Of a stretch of 38,119 nucleotides of DNA, positions 17,410-25,130 are shown piece by piece (the first letter of the stretch is position 1; each line of letters opens with the position of its first letter). The stretch covers positions 1 to 38,119 of the forward strand of contig JAHBWO010000026.1 in the NCBI GenBank assembly GCA_019636945.1, given 5' to 3'. The notes under the pieces are model-generated. The model did no database searches. It was not told the DNA's origin and saw nothing but the letters and a program-made list of their open reading frames with translations. The DNA comes from Nitrospira sp. GTDB lineage: Bacteria > Nitrospirota > Nitrospiria > Nitrospirales > Nitrospiraceae. The translations under genes and the position numbers were made by a program.

Positions 17410-18729
17410 ATGATTTCGCACAGGAGATCTCGTGCATCGTTGCGGCGTACATTCTCCTCGTGGCGACGGATGGTCATCCTCCCGTGGAAACTTCTGCTTG
17501 CAATCGTTCTGCTTGGATTTCTTGTCGAACCGTCTTACTCTGCCGACAGTTTTCTTCAGACCGAGTGTCTCCATAAAGCCCCAGCCGGTATTGCGCTGAC
17601 TGATCATGTCGTCAAGGCCAAGGGGGGGAATGTGCAGTCGATGTTCTGTGCGGGCGCCATCAAGCTGTACGTGTCGAGGGAATATCACAACGCAATACCC
17701 TGGTTAGAGCAGGCCGCCAACGCCGGGCACATGCGAGCCCCGCTCGTGCTGGGAATCCTCTATGAGCAGGGGACCGGCGTGAAGGAAGATGCCGCGACGG
17801 CAGCGAAGTGGTACGAGAAGGGAATCGAGAACGGTAATGCGGCAGCGGCCCGTCGGCTCGCCAATCTCTACCACGTGGGGACCGGCGTGCCACACGACGA
17901 AGCCAAGTCGAACGAACTGCTGAAGAAGGCAGTTGAGATGGGCGACAAAGCGGCGCCTAAGTTCATTGAGAAGCGCGAGCAGGACACGAAAGACAGGAGG
18001 CCTGGAATGGCCATCAAAGCAGAAGCCTACCGTCTGTATAAACAGAAACAGTTTGCGCAGGCGGCGAAGCTCTATCGGCAATGCGCGGACATGGGGAATG
18101 ACGATTGCCAGCTGGCCATGGGCCAGCTGTACGAGTTTGGAGACGGCGTTCCCAAAGACGAACGTCAAGCTGCGGCCTGGTATCGCAAATGCGCCGAGCA
18201 AGATAACCCGATCGGCCAAAAAAGACTGGGATGGCTGTATGAACTCGGCACGGGTGTTCCAGAAAACTGGGCCGAGGCCGCCCGACTCTATGCCAAGAGT
18301 GCCGATCGATATAATGAGTCGGCGTTTATGATGGGCCGTTTGTACGAGTTCGGCATGGCTGTGCCGCAAAACCGCGCGATCGCAATCGAATGGTTCAAGA
18401 AAGCCCATAAGCTCGGTCATCCCAAAGGGGCCTATTGGGCCAAGTGGCTGAGCGATTACAGCAACTGCATCGGCTTCAGAAATCAACAAGAGCAGAACGA
18501 GCTTGGAGGGTTGCGCTGCCCCGCCGATCCAGTGGGGGCGGTGTTTCACACCAGCGGTGAGCGGACTACCTACATTCGAAGAACAGCTAAAGAATTCGAT
18601 CGTATCGAAGCCGAGCAGGCGATGGCTCAAGCGGCACGCTCAAGCCAAACGACGGACACCGGGTGCACGATGGCCGGCGGCAGATGGACCGCGGATAGGC
18701 AGGCTACCTTCGGGGGGTACTGCAACTAG
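17410..18729 (+). CDS. Secreted Sel1-repeat protein, paralog 1
   Basis: 439 residues. A signal peptide (LLLAIVLLGFLVEPSYSADS) lies behind a 20-residue basic stretch. Two blocks of Sel1-like repeats follow: the first with LGILYEQGTGVKED and LANLYHVGTGVPHDE, the second with MGQLYEFGDGVPKDE, LGWLYELGTGVPEN and MGRLYEFGMAVPQN. The blocks are joined by a linker containing AYRLYKQKQFAQAAKLY. The tail has GFRNQQEQ, a region with HTSGERTTYIRR, and a terminal Cys pair. Sel1 repeats are alpha/alpha solenoids for protein binding. GGAGG 6 bases before the ATG at 17410 sets the start; an ATG at 17470 would leave a shorter n-region. It is followed 61 bp later by its paralog and shares a divergent upstream region with the HAF gene. 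Confidence 0.85.
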   Translation: MISHRRSRASLRRTFSSWRRMVILPWKLLLAIVLLGFLVEPSYSADSFLQTECLHKAPAGIALTDHVVKAKGGNVQSMFCAGAIKLYVSREYHNAIPWLEQAANAGHMRAPLVLGILYEQGTGVKEDAATAAKWYEKGIENGNAAAARRLANLYHVGTGVPHDEAKSNELLKKAVEMGDKAAPKFIEKREQDTKDRRPGMAIKAEAYRLYKQKQFAQAAKLYRQCADMGNDDCQLAMGQLYEFGDGVPKDERQAAAWYRKCAEQDNPIGQKRLGWLYELGTGVPENWAEAARLYAKSADRYNESAFMMGRLYEFGMAVPQNRAIAIEWFKKAHKLGHPKGAYWAKWLSDYSNCIGFRNQQEQNELGGLRCPADPVGAVFHTSGERTTYIRRTAKEFDRIEAEQAMAQAARSSQTTDTGCTMAGGRWTADRQATFGGYCN

Positions 18730-18790
18730 CCGATGATGCGTGGATTTAGGCAAGATTAGGCACGACTATTGATAGAGATCGGAGATCCGA

Positions 18791-20002
18791 ATGCCGATGA
18801 TCGCCCTGCTCGTTGTGTTCGTTGTCATGCTTCCCACTCTGGTGCATGCTGACCTCAACGAAGACTTCGCGGCATGCCGCCGGACGATTCTCCAGATCGG
18901 ATCAAATCCGAGATCCCCTGCCGAGCAATATTGCCTCGGCTTGTCGCACGCCTTTGCATTGAACCACAAGAAGGACCGTGCTGAGGCGGCAGAATGGTTT
19001 CGCAAGGCGGCGGATCAGAACCATGCAGCCGCGGCGGCGGTGCTTGGGTATCTCTATGAACGTGGAGACGGCGTCAGGGCCGATCCGGCCGAGGCGGCCA
19101 GGTGGTATCGCACATCAGCGGATCAGAACAACAGCGACGGATTGTTCAACCTCGGACGGGCTTATGAACATGGGATCGGTCTGTCAAAGGACATCGGGCA
19201 GGCGAGAACCTATTATCAGAAAGCGGCGGCGGCTGGTTCACGTGACGCCCGGCAGGCGCTTGCAGGATTGGGAAAGGGACCCGTGCCCATTACTGCGGCT
19301 CAAGAGAAGTTCGACGAGGGAGTGCGGTTGTACAAGGCGAAAAACTTTGCAGGAGCCGCCAAGGTCTTTCAACAGTTGGCGGATCGCGGCGATTCAAAGG
19401 CTCAACTTCAGATTGGCTATCAATACCAATATGGAGAAGGTGTTCGCCAGAGCTCTGATGAGGCAGTGCGCTGGTATCGCAAGTCCGCCGATCAGGGCAA
19501 TGCCGTCGCCCAGGCCAATCTTGGGAAAATGTACGAGGATGCCATCGGCGTGAGGGAAGATTGGGCGGAAGCGGTGCGGTGGTATCGGAAGAGCGCGGAG
19601 CAAGGTTATGCGGAAGGACAGTTTAGCTTGGGGCGGGCCTATCAATTCGGCATCGCGGTACCGCAAAGCCGGCAGGACGCGATCCGTTGGTTCGACATGG
19701 CCGGTGATCAAGGACACGATCAAGCGAACTACTTCGCCAATGATCTCAAACAGCGGAACCGCTACGTCGGATTCCGCAATGAACAAGAGCATGCAACCGT
19801 GGTGGGCAACAAGCTGCGCGGTGTCTTACTGAATATCGAACCGGCGGGCCGAACGTTTCGGAATTCGGCTGAGCGCATGGCCTATCTCCGGCAGGCCGGC
19901 AAGCAAGCCGACTCCGAAGAGGAGATGCTGCGGAGGGAATCGAAGACTCGCGAGTACAAAGCCTGTGTAGATTCAGGCGCATCAGGCTGCATCCCGCCGT
20001 AA
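18791..20002 (+). CDS. Secreted Sel1-repeat protein, paralog 2
   Basis: 403 residues with a signal peptide (MIALLVVFVVMLPTLVHAD). The architecture copies the preceding gene: repeats LGYLYERGDGVRADP and LGRAYEHGIGLSKD, a linker FDEGVRLYKAKNFAGAAKVF, three repeats (IGYQYQYGEGVRQS, LGKMYEDAIGVRED, LGRAYQFGIAVPQS), then the shared tail GFRNEQEH and FRNSAERMAYLRQAGK. The two genes therefore arose by tandem duplication and have diverged strongly. GGAG lies 6 bases before the ATG. It ends 26 bp from the stop of the oppositely oriented 271-residue gene. It probably acts as a periplasmic or secreted binding scaffold; partner unknown, though its conserved neighbours are candidates. Confidence 0.87.
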   Translation: MPMIALLVVFVVMLPTLVHADLNEDFAACRRTILQIGSNPRSPAEQYCLGLSHAFALNHKKDRAEAAEWFRKAADQNHAAAAAVLGYLYERGDGVRADPAEAARWYRTSADQNNSDGLFNLGRAYEHGIGLSKDIGQARTYYQKAAAAGSRDARQALAGLGKGPVPITAAQEKFDEGVRLYKAKNFAGAAKVFQQLADRGDSKAQLQIGYQYQYGEGVRQSSDEAVRWYRKSADQGNAVAQANLGKMYEDAIGVREDWAEAVRWYRKSAEQGYAEGQFSLGRAYQFGIAVPQSRQDAIRWFDMAGDQGHDQANYFANDLKQRNRYVGFRNEQEHATVVGNKLRGVLLNIEPAGRTFRNSAERMAYLRQAGKQADSEEEMLRRESKTREYKACVDSGASGCIPP

Positions 20003-20028
20003 TGGAGCGGCACGGCTTTTCCAAAAGC

Positions 20029-20844
20029 TTACGGTGACGGTGGTCCGGCCACGTCGTGATCCCAGAAGGGCGGAAGCGGATAGCTGCCGTAGCCGTAGAA
20101 GAATTGTTCGTTTCGCTCTCGTTGGCGAGCGGGGTCCTGTGGGTTACCCCGACCATTATTTCGCAAGAACTGGGTATAGGCGCCGCGCGGATCCTGCGTC
20201 GGGAGGACGTTGCGTTCGCTCAGGCAATGCGTGAGCCAGCCGATCAGGTAATCCGTCATCAACTCGCGGTCCTTCCACGTTCCATACATGAGTTCGTCCT
20301 GTTGCAATGCCTGGTCGGCAGCCACCCTTGAGACCACGAACGACTGCGCGAATTGTCCGACTCGTTTGGGTCGCAGCGCCTGGGGGCTGAAACGGCTCCA
20401 ATCAGGACCGCGATAGTTAGGCACTTTCTTCCTAAAACAATCATCGACCGCTTGATTCAACGTGACCGGCGCAGACGACTCATCCGATTTGGATGGCTTT
20501 TCCGGCACTCGTTTGCGCCCCTTCGCTCCGCGGATGCAATCGAAAATCCGCCGTTGTACGTCGGTTCGTTGCCGGCTGAGGTCGTTGATCTGCCGGACAA
20601 CCTCCTTTCCCTGCGGCTCGACCACACGCTTGGCTTCGGCGTCGAGCCGGTACAGCTCCCTCGTCATCGCCTCATGTTGATCCATGAGCCCGGCGCACTC
20701 CGGATAATCCTTCTGCTTGACGTCCCACCAGGTCTTGCCGCTCTCGCCGTTGCTCGAAAACACGTCGCCGCCGGTGGGCTGCGCGTGGAGAGCGTGCAAC
20801 GATGGGAACAGGATTGCGAATAGAAGCAGTACAGCGAGGATCAA
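20029..20844 (-). CDS. Secreted protein related to the N-terminal part of its neighbour
   Basis: 271 residues with a signal peptide (hydrophobic to about residue 19, then HAQPTGGDVF). It shares a layout with the 478-residue neighbour: HAQP..DVF just after the signal peptide, a cysteine motif near the end of a helical region (IFDCIRGAKGRKR, compared with FIECFNLTNRR), and a second motif, AVDDCFRKKVP at about 132-142, compared with MADCFQENLP. It ends in a Pro/Tyr/Phe-rich tail (YGYGSYPLPPFW) instead of the neighbour's C-terminal domain. It starts with TTG at 20844, supported by GGGAGG just upstream and by stop codons before it. No known family. It may be a partner or decoy of the neighbour. 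Confidence 0.75.
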   Translation of the reverse strand: MILAVLLLFAILFPSLHALHAQPTGGDVFSSNGESGKTWWDVKQKDYPECAGLMDQHEAMTRELYRLDAEAKRVVEPQGKEVVRQINDLSRQRTDVQRRIFDCIRGAKGRKRVPEKPSKSDESSAPVTLNQAVDDCFRKKVPNYRGPDWSRFSPQALRPKRVGQFAQSFVVSRVAADQALQQDELMYGTWKDRELMTDYLIGWLTHCLSERNVLPTQDPRGAYTQFLRNNGRGNPQDPARQRERNEQFFYGYGSYPLPPFWDHDVAGPPSP

Positions 20845-21036
20845 GCAGCCTCCCTACTCAAAACATTGCTGGTCAAAGGCGTTCAGTAAGCCTGAGGGGT
20901 TCGAGGCATGTGGCATATCACAACGATCTCCGCCGCGCCCTTTGCTGCAGCGGAGGCTCTCCATCGAACCGGACCGTGGCATGCGGTGTGTCGTCTGGAC
21001 GTCCGCACTGCGCGGAACACATGAGTGACTAGGCGC

Positions 21037-22473
21037 CTATTTGTATCGGAACCACTTTATCGTCTTGGTGCCCGCGAAGAGAATGTCCATATTGGAGCTG
21101 CGAACCTGACCATCCCAGAACATATAGGTTCCAGCAAACTTGGCAAGATTGAACACATGAGCTGATCCATCCTCGCGCGTGATGAACACCATGCCCTCGG
21201 AATTGTTCGGCATGCGGTTTATGACTTTTCCGAAATCTTCAACGCTTACGGGAATCGGTTGACCCTCCGCCATTTTCTGGAAATCGTCTGGCCGTCCGGT
21301 CAGCGGATCTTTCGTCTTTGGTCCTCCGAAATGTTGCTTGAGTTTGGCATACACCTCTTTCCAAGTCGGCTGTTCCTGCTGAAAAAGATACGATGGATCG
21401 CCGGTGGCATTGTGCAAGGTGCGCCAAAAGCAATCTTTGCGCTTCGGGCTGCACGAACCTGAGCCGGGAGGAGCTTCGGCTGGCTGTCCATTCTTAGAGG
21501 ACGCAGTGGGCGACTCTTCGGGCGAAGGCTGCGTGGGACCGGGCCTCGATGCAGGCTGTTGTCCGGGATGCGGCTTTGTTTTCTGCTTGATGAGCTGTTT
21601 CAGATCTTTTCCGTCACAGATCAGTTTCCCCAACCATTTGCCGACCTCGTAGGGATCTGCCGTGAGATCATAGGCCTTGATATCTTCGTAGACGGCATAG
21701 ATCGATCCGGCTTTCCCGATGGTCTCCACGGCTTTCTTTAACCGCTCAAGTCGTTTGAGGATGACCAGCGGGGCGGTCGCCAGATCGGCAGGGAGATTTT
21801 CCTGGAAACAATCCGCCATACCCTTCGATATACCATCGGCGAAGATGAACGGAGGATCCGGCTGACCCAACGTGTAGCGACCGGAAGTTTGGTTTGGATT
21901 GTTCGGTGATGCCGGCTTCTCATTCGAGGATGCGGGCGGAACCGGCGCTGGGTACAGGTCAGGTACCCTCTCCTGTTGAGGCGACACCTTTTTGGGAGTT
22001 GGAGAGCTAGTCTTCTTTTGACGCGACTTGTTCTGGTTGTCCTGTGGCGGTTGACTCGGTAAACCTTCATTCTGTTCGGCTCGGCCTTCGAGCACAGGTC
22101 GACGGTTTGTTAGATTGAAGCACTCAATGAACGCACGGATTGTCTTGTCCCTTAGTCCGAACTGTTCGTTTGCCTGCTTCCGGAGCGCCGTGGCCTGGCG
22201 GCTGTCTATGCCGAGTTGTCTCGCTGCTTCATCGAGTGCCAAGCCTTGGTCTTGAAACACCTTGGCGTCGGCGAGAATGGAGAGGCAGTGGCTGGATTTC
22301 TCTTTGGCTTCTGTCGTGTGGTTGTCGTACCAGCGATGCGCGCCGCCGACCGCGAACTGGTCGTATTCACCGGACGTATTGAAGACATCGGATTGTTGTG
22401 GTTGAGCGTGTCCAGAGAGCGGGACAACCAGATATGTCGCAAGAAGGAGGTACGAAAATCGGCCGCGCGGCAT
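21037..22473 (-). CDS. Secreted multidomain protein with papain-fold-toxin-like C-terminus
   Basis: 478 residues. Signal peptide 1-23 (PRGRFSYLLLATYLVVPLSG), then SDVFNTSGE and a helical domain (to about 125) with FIECFN; a Pro/Gln/Ser-rich linker (130-205); a second helical domain with MADCFQENLP (Cys222) at about 210-300; another Pro/Ser-rich linker; and a C-terminal domain (about 341-478). In the last, KDCFWRTLHN (Cys348), SAHVFNL (His439) and MFWDGQ (Asp454) are in the order and spacing seen in Tox-PL papain-fold deamidase/peptidase toxins, where H-x-F-N and D-x-Q are typical. This assignment is an inference. The ATG at 22473 fits the signal peptide; the upstream gene ends 31 bp before it. 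Confidence 0.75.
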   Translation of the reverse strand: MPRGRFSYLLLATYLVVPLSGHAQPQQSDVFNTSGEYDQFAVGGAHRWYDNHTTEAKEKSSHCLSILADAKVFQDQGLALDEAARQLGIDSRQATALRKQANEQFGLRDKTIRAFIECFNLTNRRPVLEGRAEQNEGLPSQPPQDNQNKSRQKKTSSPTPKKVSPQQERVPDLYPAPVPPASSNEKPASPNNPNQTSGRYTLGQPDPPFIFADGISKGMADCFQENLPADLATAPLVILKRLERLKKAVETIGKAGSIYAVYEDIKAYDLTADPYEVGKWLGKLICDGKDLKQLIKQKTKPHPGQQPASRPGPTQPSPEESPTASSKNGQPAEAPPGSGSCSPKRKDCFWRTLHNATGDPSYLFQQEQPTWKEVYAKLKQHFGGPKTKDPLTGRPDDFQKMAEGQPIPVSVEDFGKVINRMPNNSEGMVFITREDGSAHVFNLAKFAGTYMFWDGQVRSSNMDILFAGTKTIKWFRYK

Positions 22474-22504
22474 GGGAGATGTCCTCTCTCGGTCACACTC
22501 TACG

Positions 22505-23398
22505 TCAGCAGTTCGAGCTGTCGTTGCGACAAGCCCGCGCGCCGGCTTCGTTCCCGGAGCGCTCCAAGACATCAAGCGCATGTTTCTGCCGCGCGCCGTA
22601 ATCGTCGTAGGCGGCTGTGTTTCCGCTCGATCGCCTCGTCATAGACTGACGCGCAGCATAGACGTTTCGCACTTGATGGTCGTAGTACTGTTGATTCTGA
22701 GGGGAAGGATCTTTCTCGAAACAGGTCTTGAACCACTGTTGGCCGTCGGCGTCTTTCCCTTCGTAGAAACGCAAGAGGCCCATATGGCAATAGGGTTCGG
22801 GGGTATCGGGAGCGAGGTCGAGCCACGCTTTCAAGTCCGCCTCCGCCAGGTGATACTGTCCTCGATCCTCATAGACACCTGCGCGGTACTTATAGGCGGC
22901 AAGGAGCTTGCGGTCCAGCTTGAGGGCCGCATTGAAATCGGCAAACGCTTGTTCCTCCTCGGTCGTAAATTCGTCTTGGAGCGTTCCGCCTCGACCCATA
23001 TAGGCTTCGGCGCTCGGCTTGATCTGGATGGAACGTGAATAGTCGGCCAGTGCCTGTTGAATCTGTCCTAACATTCTTGTAGTTCGGGCGCGATACAAGA
23101 AGGCTTCAGCACTCTTGGAGTCGAGACGAATAGCTTCATTCAAGTCCGGAAGCGCACGGTGGTAGTCGTGGAGGTAATACCAACAGCGGCCTCGCGAGAG
23201 GTAGGCGGGACCGTTGGCGTGATCCTTAGCCAGTACATGGTTCCAGAATTCGAGCGTCTGGCTGTTCTCCGCGCTGTTGTTTTCACAGGTCCCTTGCTTG
23301 GATCCACCGTTGCTGCCGATGTTTCCCACTGCGACCACGATGACGGCTCCGACGAATACACCAGCGAGCATAAGACGTCGGGAGAGTAGGGGCGCCAT
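22505..23398 (-). CDS. Membrane-anchored TPR-repeat protein
   Basis: 297 residues. One N-terminal membrane helix (LMLAGVFVGAVIVVAVG) acts as an uncleaved anchor or signal peptide. Tetratricopeptide repeats follow: GPAYLSRGRCWYYLHDYHRA, AEAFLYRARTTRMLGQIQQA, a degenerate unit around AEAYMGRGGTL, LLAAYKYRAGVYEDRGQYHL and PEPYCHMGLLRFYEGKDADG. The C-terminus is polar with three cysteines (one pair in ACRNDSSNC). AAGGAGG lies 4 bases before the ATG. It is the first gene of a minus-strand group of three, 31 bp ahead of the papain-like gene, so it probably serves as a scaffold or chaperone in the same pathway. Specific partner unknown. Confidence 0.82.
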   Translation of the reverse strand: MAPLLSRRLMLAGVFVGAVIVVAVGNIGSNGGSKQGTCENNSAENSQTLEFWNHVLAKDHANGPAYLSRGRCWYYLHDYHRALPDLNEAIRLDSKSAEAFLYRARTTRMLGQIQQALADYSRSIQIKPSAEAYMGRGGTLQDEFTTEEEQAFADFNAALKLDRKLLAAYKYRAGVYEDRGQYHLAEADLKAWLDLAPDTPEPYCHMGLLRFYEGKDADGQQWFKTCFEKDPSPQNQQYYDHQVRNVYAARQSMTRRSSGNTAAYDDYGARQKHALDVLERSGNEAGARACRNDSSNC

Positions 23399-23674
23399 GA
23401 GTCCTCCTTACCTCTGGCGATAAGGCATGGCCAGAAATGGGGGTGGTTTCAACGAAATAGTGGTAACTGACGGAGAAAATGAGGGCAGAAGCGAAGCCAT
23501 AGCACTTCCTCCGCGCGCTTGAGGGACCATAGCCTACAGGCTGAATGCTGAGCTATTCAAGGCTTAGTAATGCGTAAGGCTGCTCCTGCATGACAGCGAT
23601 CAGTAGATGAAACCCCTGGAGTGACGGTGGTATAGTTGGTGCCCTTTTGATCGCAAGTACGCAAGGTGCGGTCC

Positions 23675-25021
23675 ATGGCTTATCTCCAGTCGGCCCACGC
23701 GGAATTATCCGAATCCATCCCCTTTTCATTGTTCGAAGGCGACTTTCTCACGCGTGTCTTTCAGCGCTTGGGTATGGGCAGCTATCGAACTATCGATCTC
23801 GTGAAGCGCAGTCTGCTGCTGATCTCCATAACGTGGGTGCCGTTGGCGATCTTGGCCGTTGCTGCTGAACTCCATTGGATTCAGCCGCCAGGTCAGAATT
23901 TCTTTATGGATTTCGCGGCCTACGGACAAATGCTTCTCAGTCTGCCCATCTTTCTGATCGCGGAGCGAGTGATCGATCGGCAGACACGTGAAGCCTCGCG
24001 CTGTTTCATCACGGCTGGTGTGGTCGAAGCGGAGGATGCAGCTCGCTCGGTGCGAATCAATCAGCGGCTGAAACAGTTGCGCCATTCCATTTGGCCTGAT
24101 CTTGGCTGTATAGCGCTAGGATATGTCCTAACGGCATCTTGGATGGTTCCAGAGATGCTGAATGACCGGGACACATGGCATGCCATGGGCCCCATTTTTC
24201 ACTTGCCGCCAAGCACCTGTGACAATCTGGGCAACTGTATTCAGGAACCGTCGGCCCCACTGACGTGGTCGATGTGGCTGCAGGTAATTGCCTTGGGGCC
24301 GTTTACGACCTATGAAGTGTTTCGGGAATCACCTCAGCCACTGACGTGGCCTGGCCTATACGAGTTCCTCATTGCTGGTCCGCTCACTACCTATTGGTGG
24401 TTGCGTTGGGTGGTAAAGATCGGATTTTGGATCTGGTACCTCTACCAGATTTCAAATCTTCGACTGAATCTCGTGGCGTCGCACCCTGATAAAACCGGTG
24501 GTATCGGGTTTCTCAGCGACGCACAAACAAAATTCGGCCTTGTCATCTTGGCGTTTGGTGTCAGCTTCGTAGCGCCGACGCTTCTATATAAGTTGAAATT
24601 TGAAGGGGCAACGATTGCCGTATGGGCGGTTTGGGGCAGTGCGGCCGGTTTTGTCGTGGGAGCGCCCTTCTTCTTTACGTCGCCGTTGTTCATGTTCACC
24701 AGACAACTCTATCATGCGAAAACGCACGCTTTGGAAATTCTCCAAGAGCGATCGATGGAGCGGGCGAAAGCGTTTGAAGAAAAATGGTTAAACGCCTGCT
24801 CAAGCGGGAAGTACGAGGTCATGAGTGGGAACGATCTGAGCGGCTTGGATGCACTTAATCGGGTATACGACCATATCCATAAAATGCGGGTTGTTCCGCT
24901 GGATCTGCGCTCATTTTCCGAACTTGTCTGGTCGGCGCTGGGGCCGATGATTCCCTTGTTGCCCTACGTGATCGATCTGCCTGAGCCAGTGCTCAAAGCG
25001 ATCGAAAAACTCGTGCGGTAG
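23675..25021 (+). CDS. Polytopic membrane protein, unknown function
   Basis: 448 residues with about seven hydrophobic segments, including LLLISITWVPLAILAVAAEL, MLLSLPIFLIAERVI, LGCIALGYVLTASWMV, IGFWIWYLYQISNL, LVILAFGVSFVAPTLLY and AAGFVVGAPFFFTSPLFMF. A soluble loop carries two cysteines (STCDNLGNCIQEP). HPDKTGGIGFL after the fourth or fifth helix and a helical cytoplasmic region (ERSMERAKAFEEKWLNA) near the C-terminus stand out, but I cannot assign a family. The ATG at 23675 has AAGGTG upstream; a GTG at 23666 would add three residues. It is divergent from the TPR gene and convergent with the FG-GAP lipoprotein, with a strong hairpin between their ends. Confidence 0.75.
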   Translation: MAYLQSAHAELSESIPFSLFEGDFLTRVFQRLGMGSYRTIDLVKRSLLLISITWVPLAILAVAAELHWIQPPGQNFFMDFAAYGQMLLSLPIFLIAERVIDRQTREASRCFITAGVVEAEDAARSVRINQRLKQLRHSIWPDLGCIALGYVLTASWMVPEMLNDRDTWHAMGPIFHLPPSTCDNLGNCIQEPSAPLTWSMWLQVIALGPFTTYEVFRESPQPLTWPGLYEFLIAGPLTTYWWLRWVVKIGFWIWYLYQISNLRLNLVASHPDKTGGIGFLSDAQTKFGLVILAFGVSFVAPTLLYKLKFEGATIAVWAVWGSAAGFVVGAPFFFTSPLFMFTRQLYHAKTHALEILQERSMERAKAFEEKWLNACSSGKYEVMSGNDLSGLDALNRVYDHIHKMRVVPLDLRSFSELVWSALGPMIPLLPYVIDLPEPVLKAIEKLVR

Positions 25022-25061
25022 GTTGCGTGATCGTGCGGAGCAGAATGTGATGGAGTACAGT

Positions 25062-25109
25062 GGCGGGCCGTCGATCACTGTGTGAAGTCACAGAGTTGAC
25101 CGGCCCGCC
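25062..25109. terminator. Bidirectional hairpin between convergent genes
   Basis: GGCGGGCCG at 25062-25070 pairs exactly with CGGCCCGCC at 25101-25109, and CTGTG...CACAG pairs inside it, giving a long interrupted stem. It lies 41 bp after the membrane protein's stop and 22 bp after the FG-GAP stop on the other strand. No T-run follows on either strand, so intrinsic termination would be weak by the usual rule. Confidence 0.5.
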
Positions 25110-25130
25110 ATATGAATCTGTCGGCACGGT

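Noticed and set aside
17704..18630. A 308-codon minus-strand frame opposite the first Sel1 gene
   Set aside because: The plus strand clearly encodes Sel1 repeats; the antisense product has no recognisable features and follows from codon bias.
20015..20028. GCTTTT-CC-AAAAGC between convergent genes as a terminator
   Set aside because: The two-base gap is too small for a hairpin loop and the stem would be weak once opened; it overlaps the spacer only by position.
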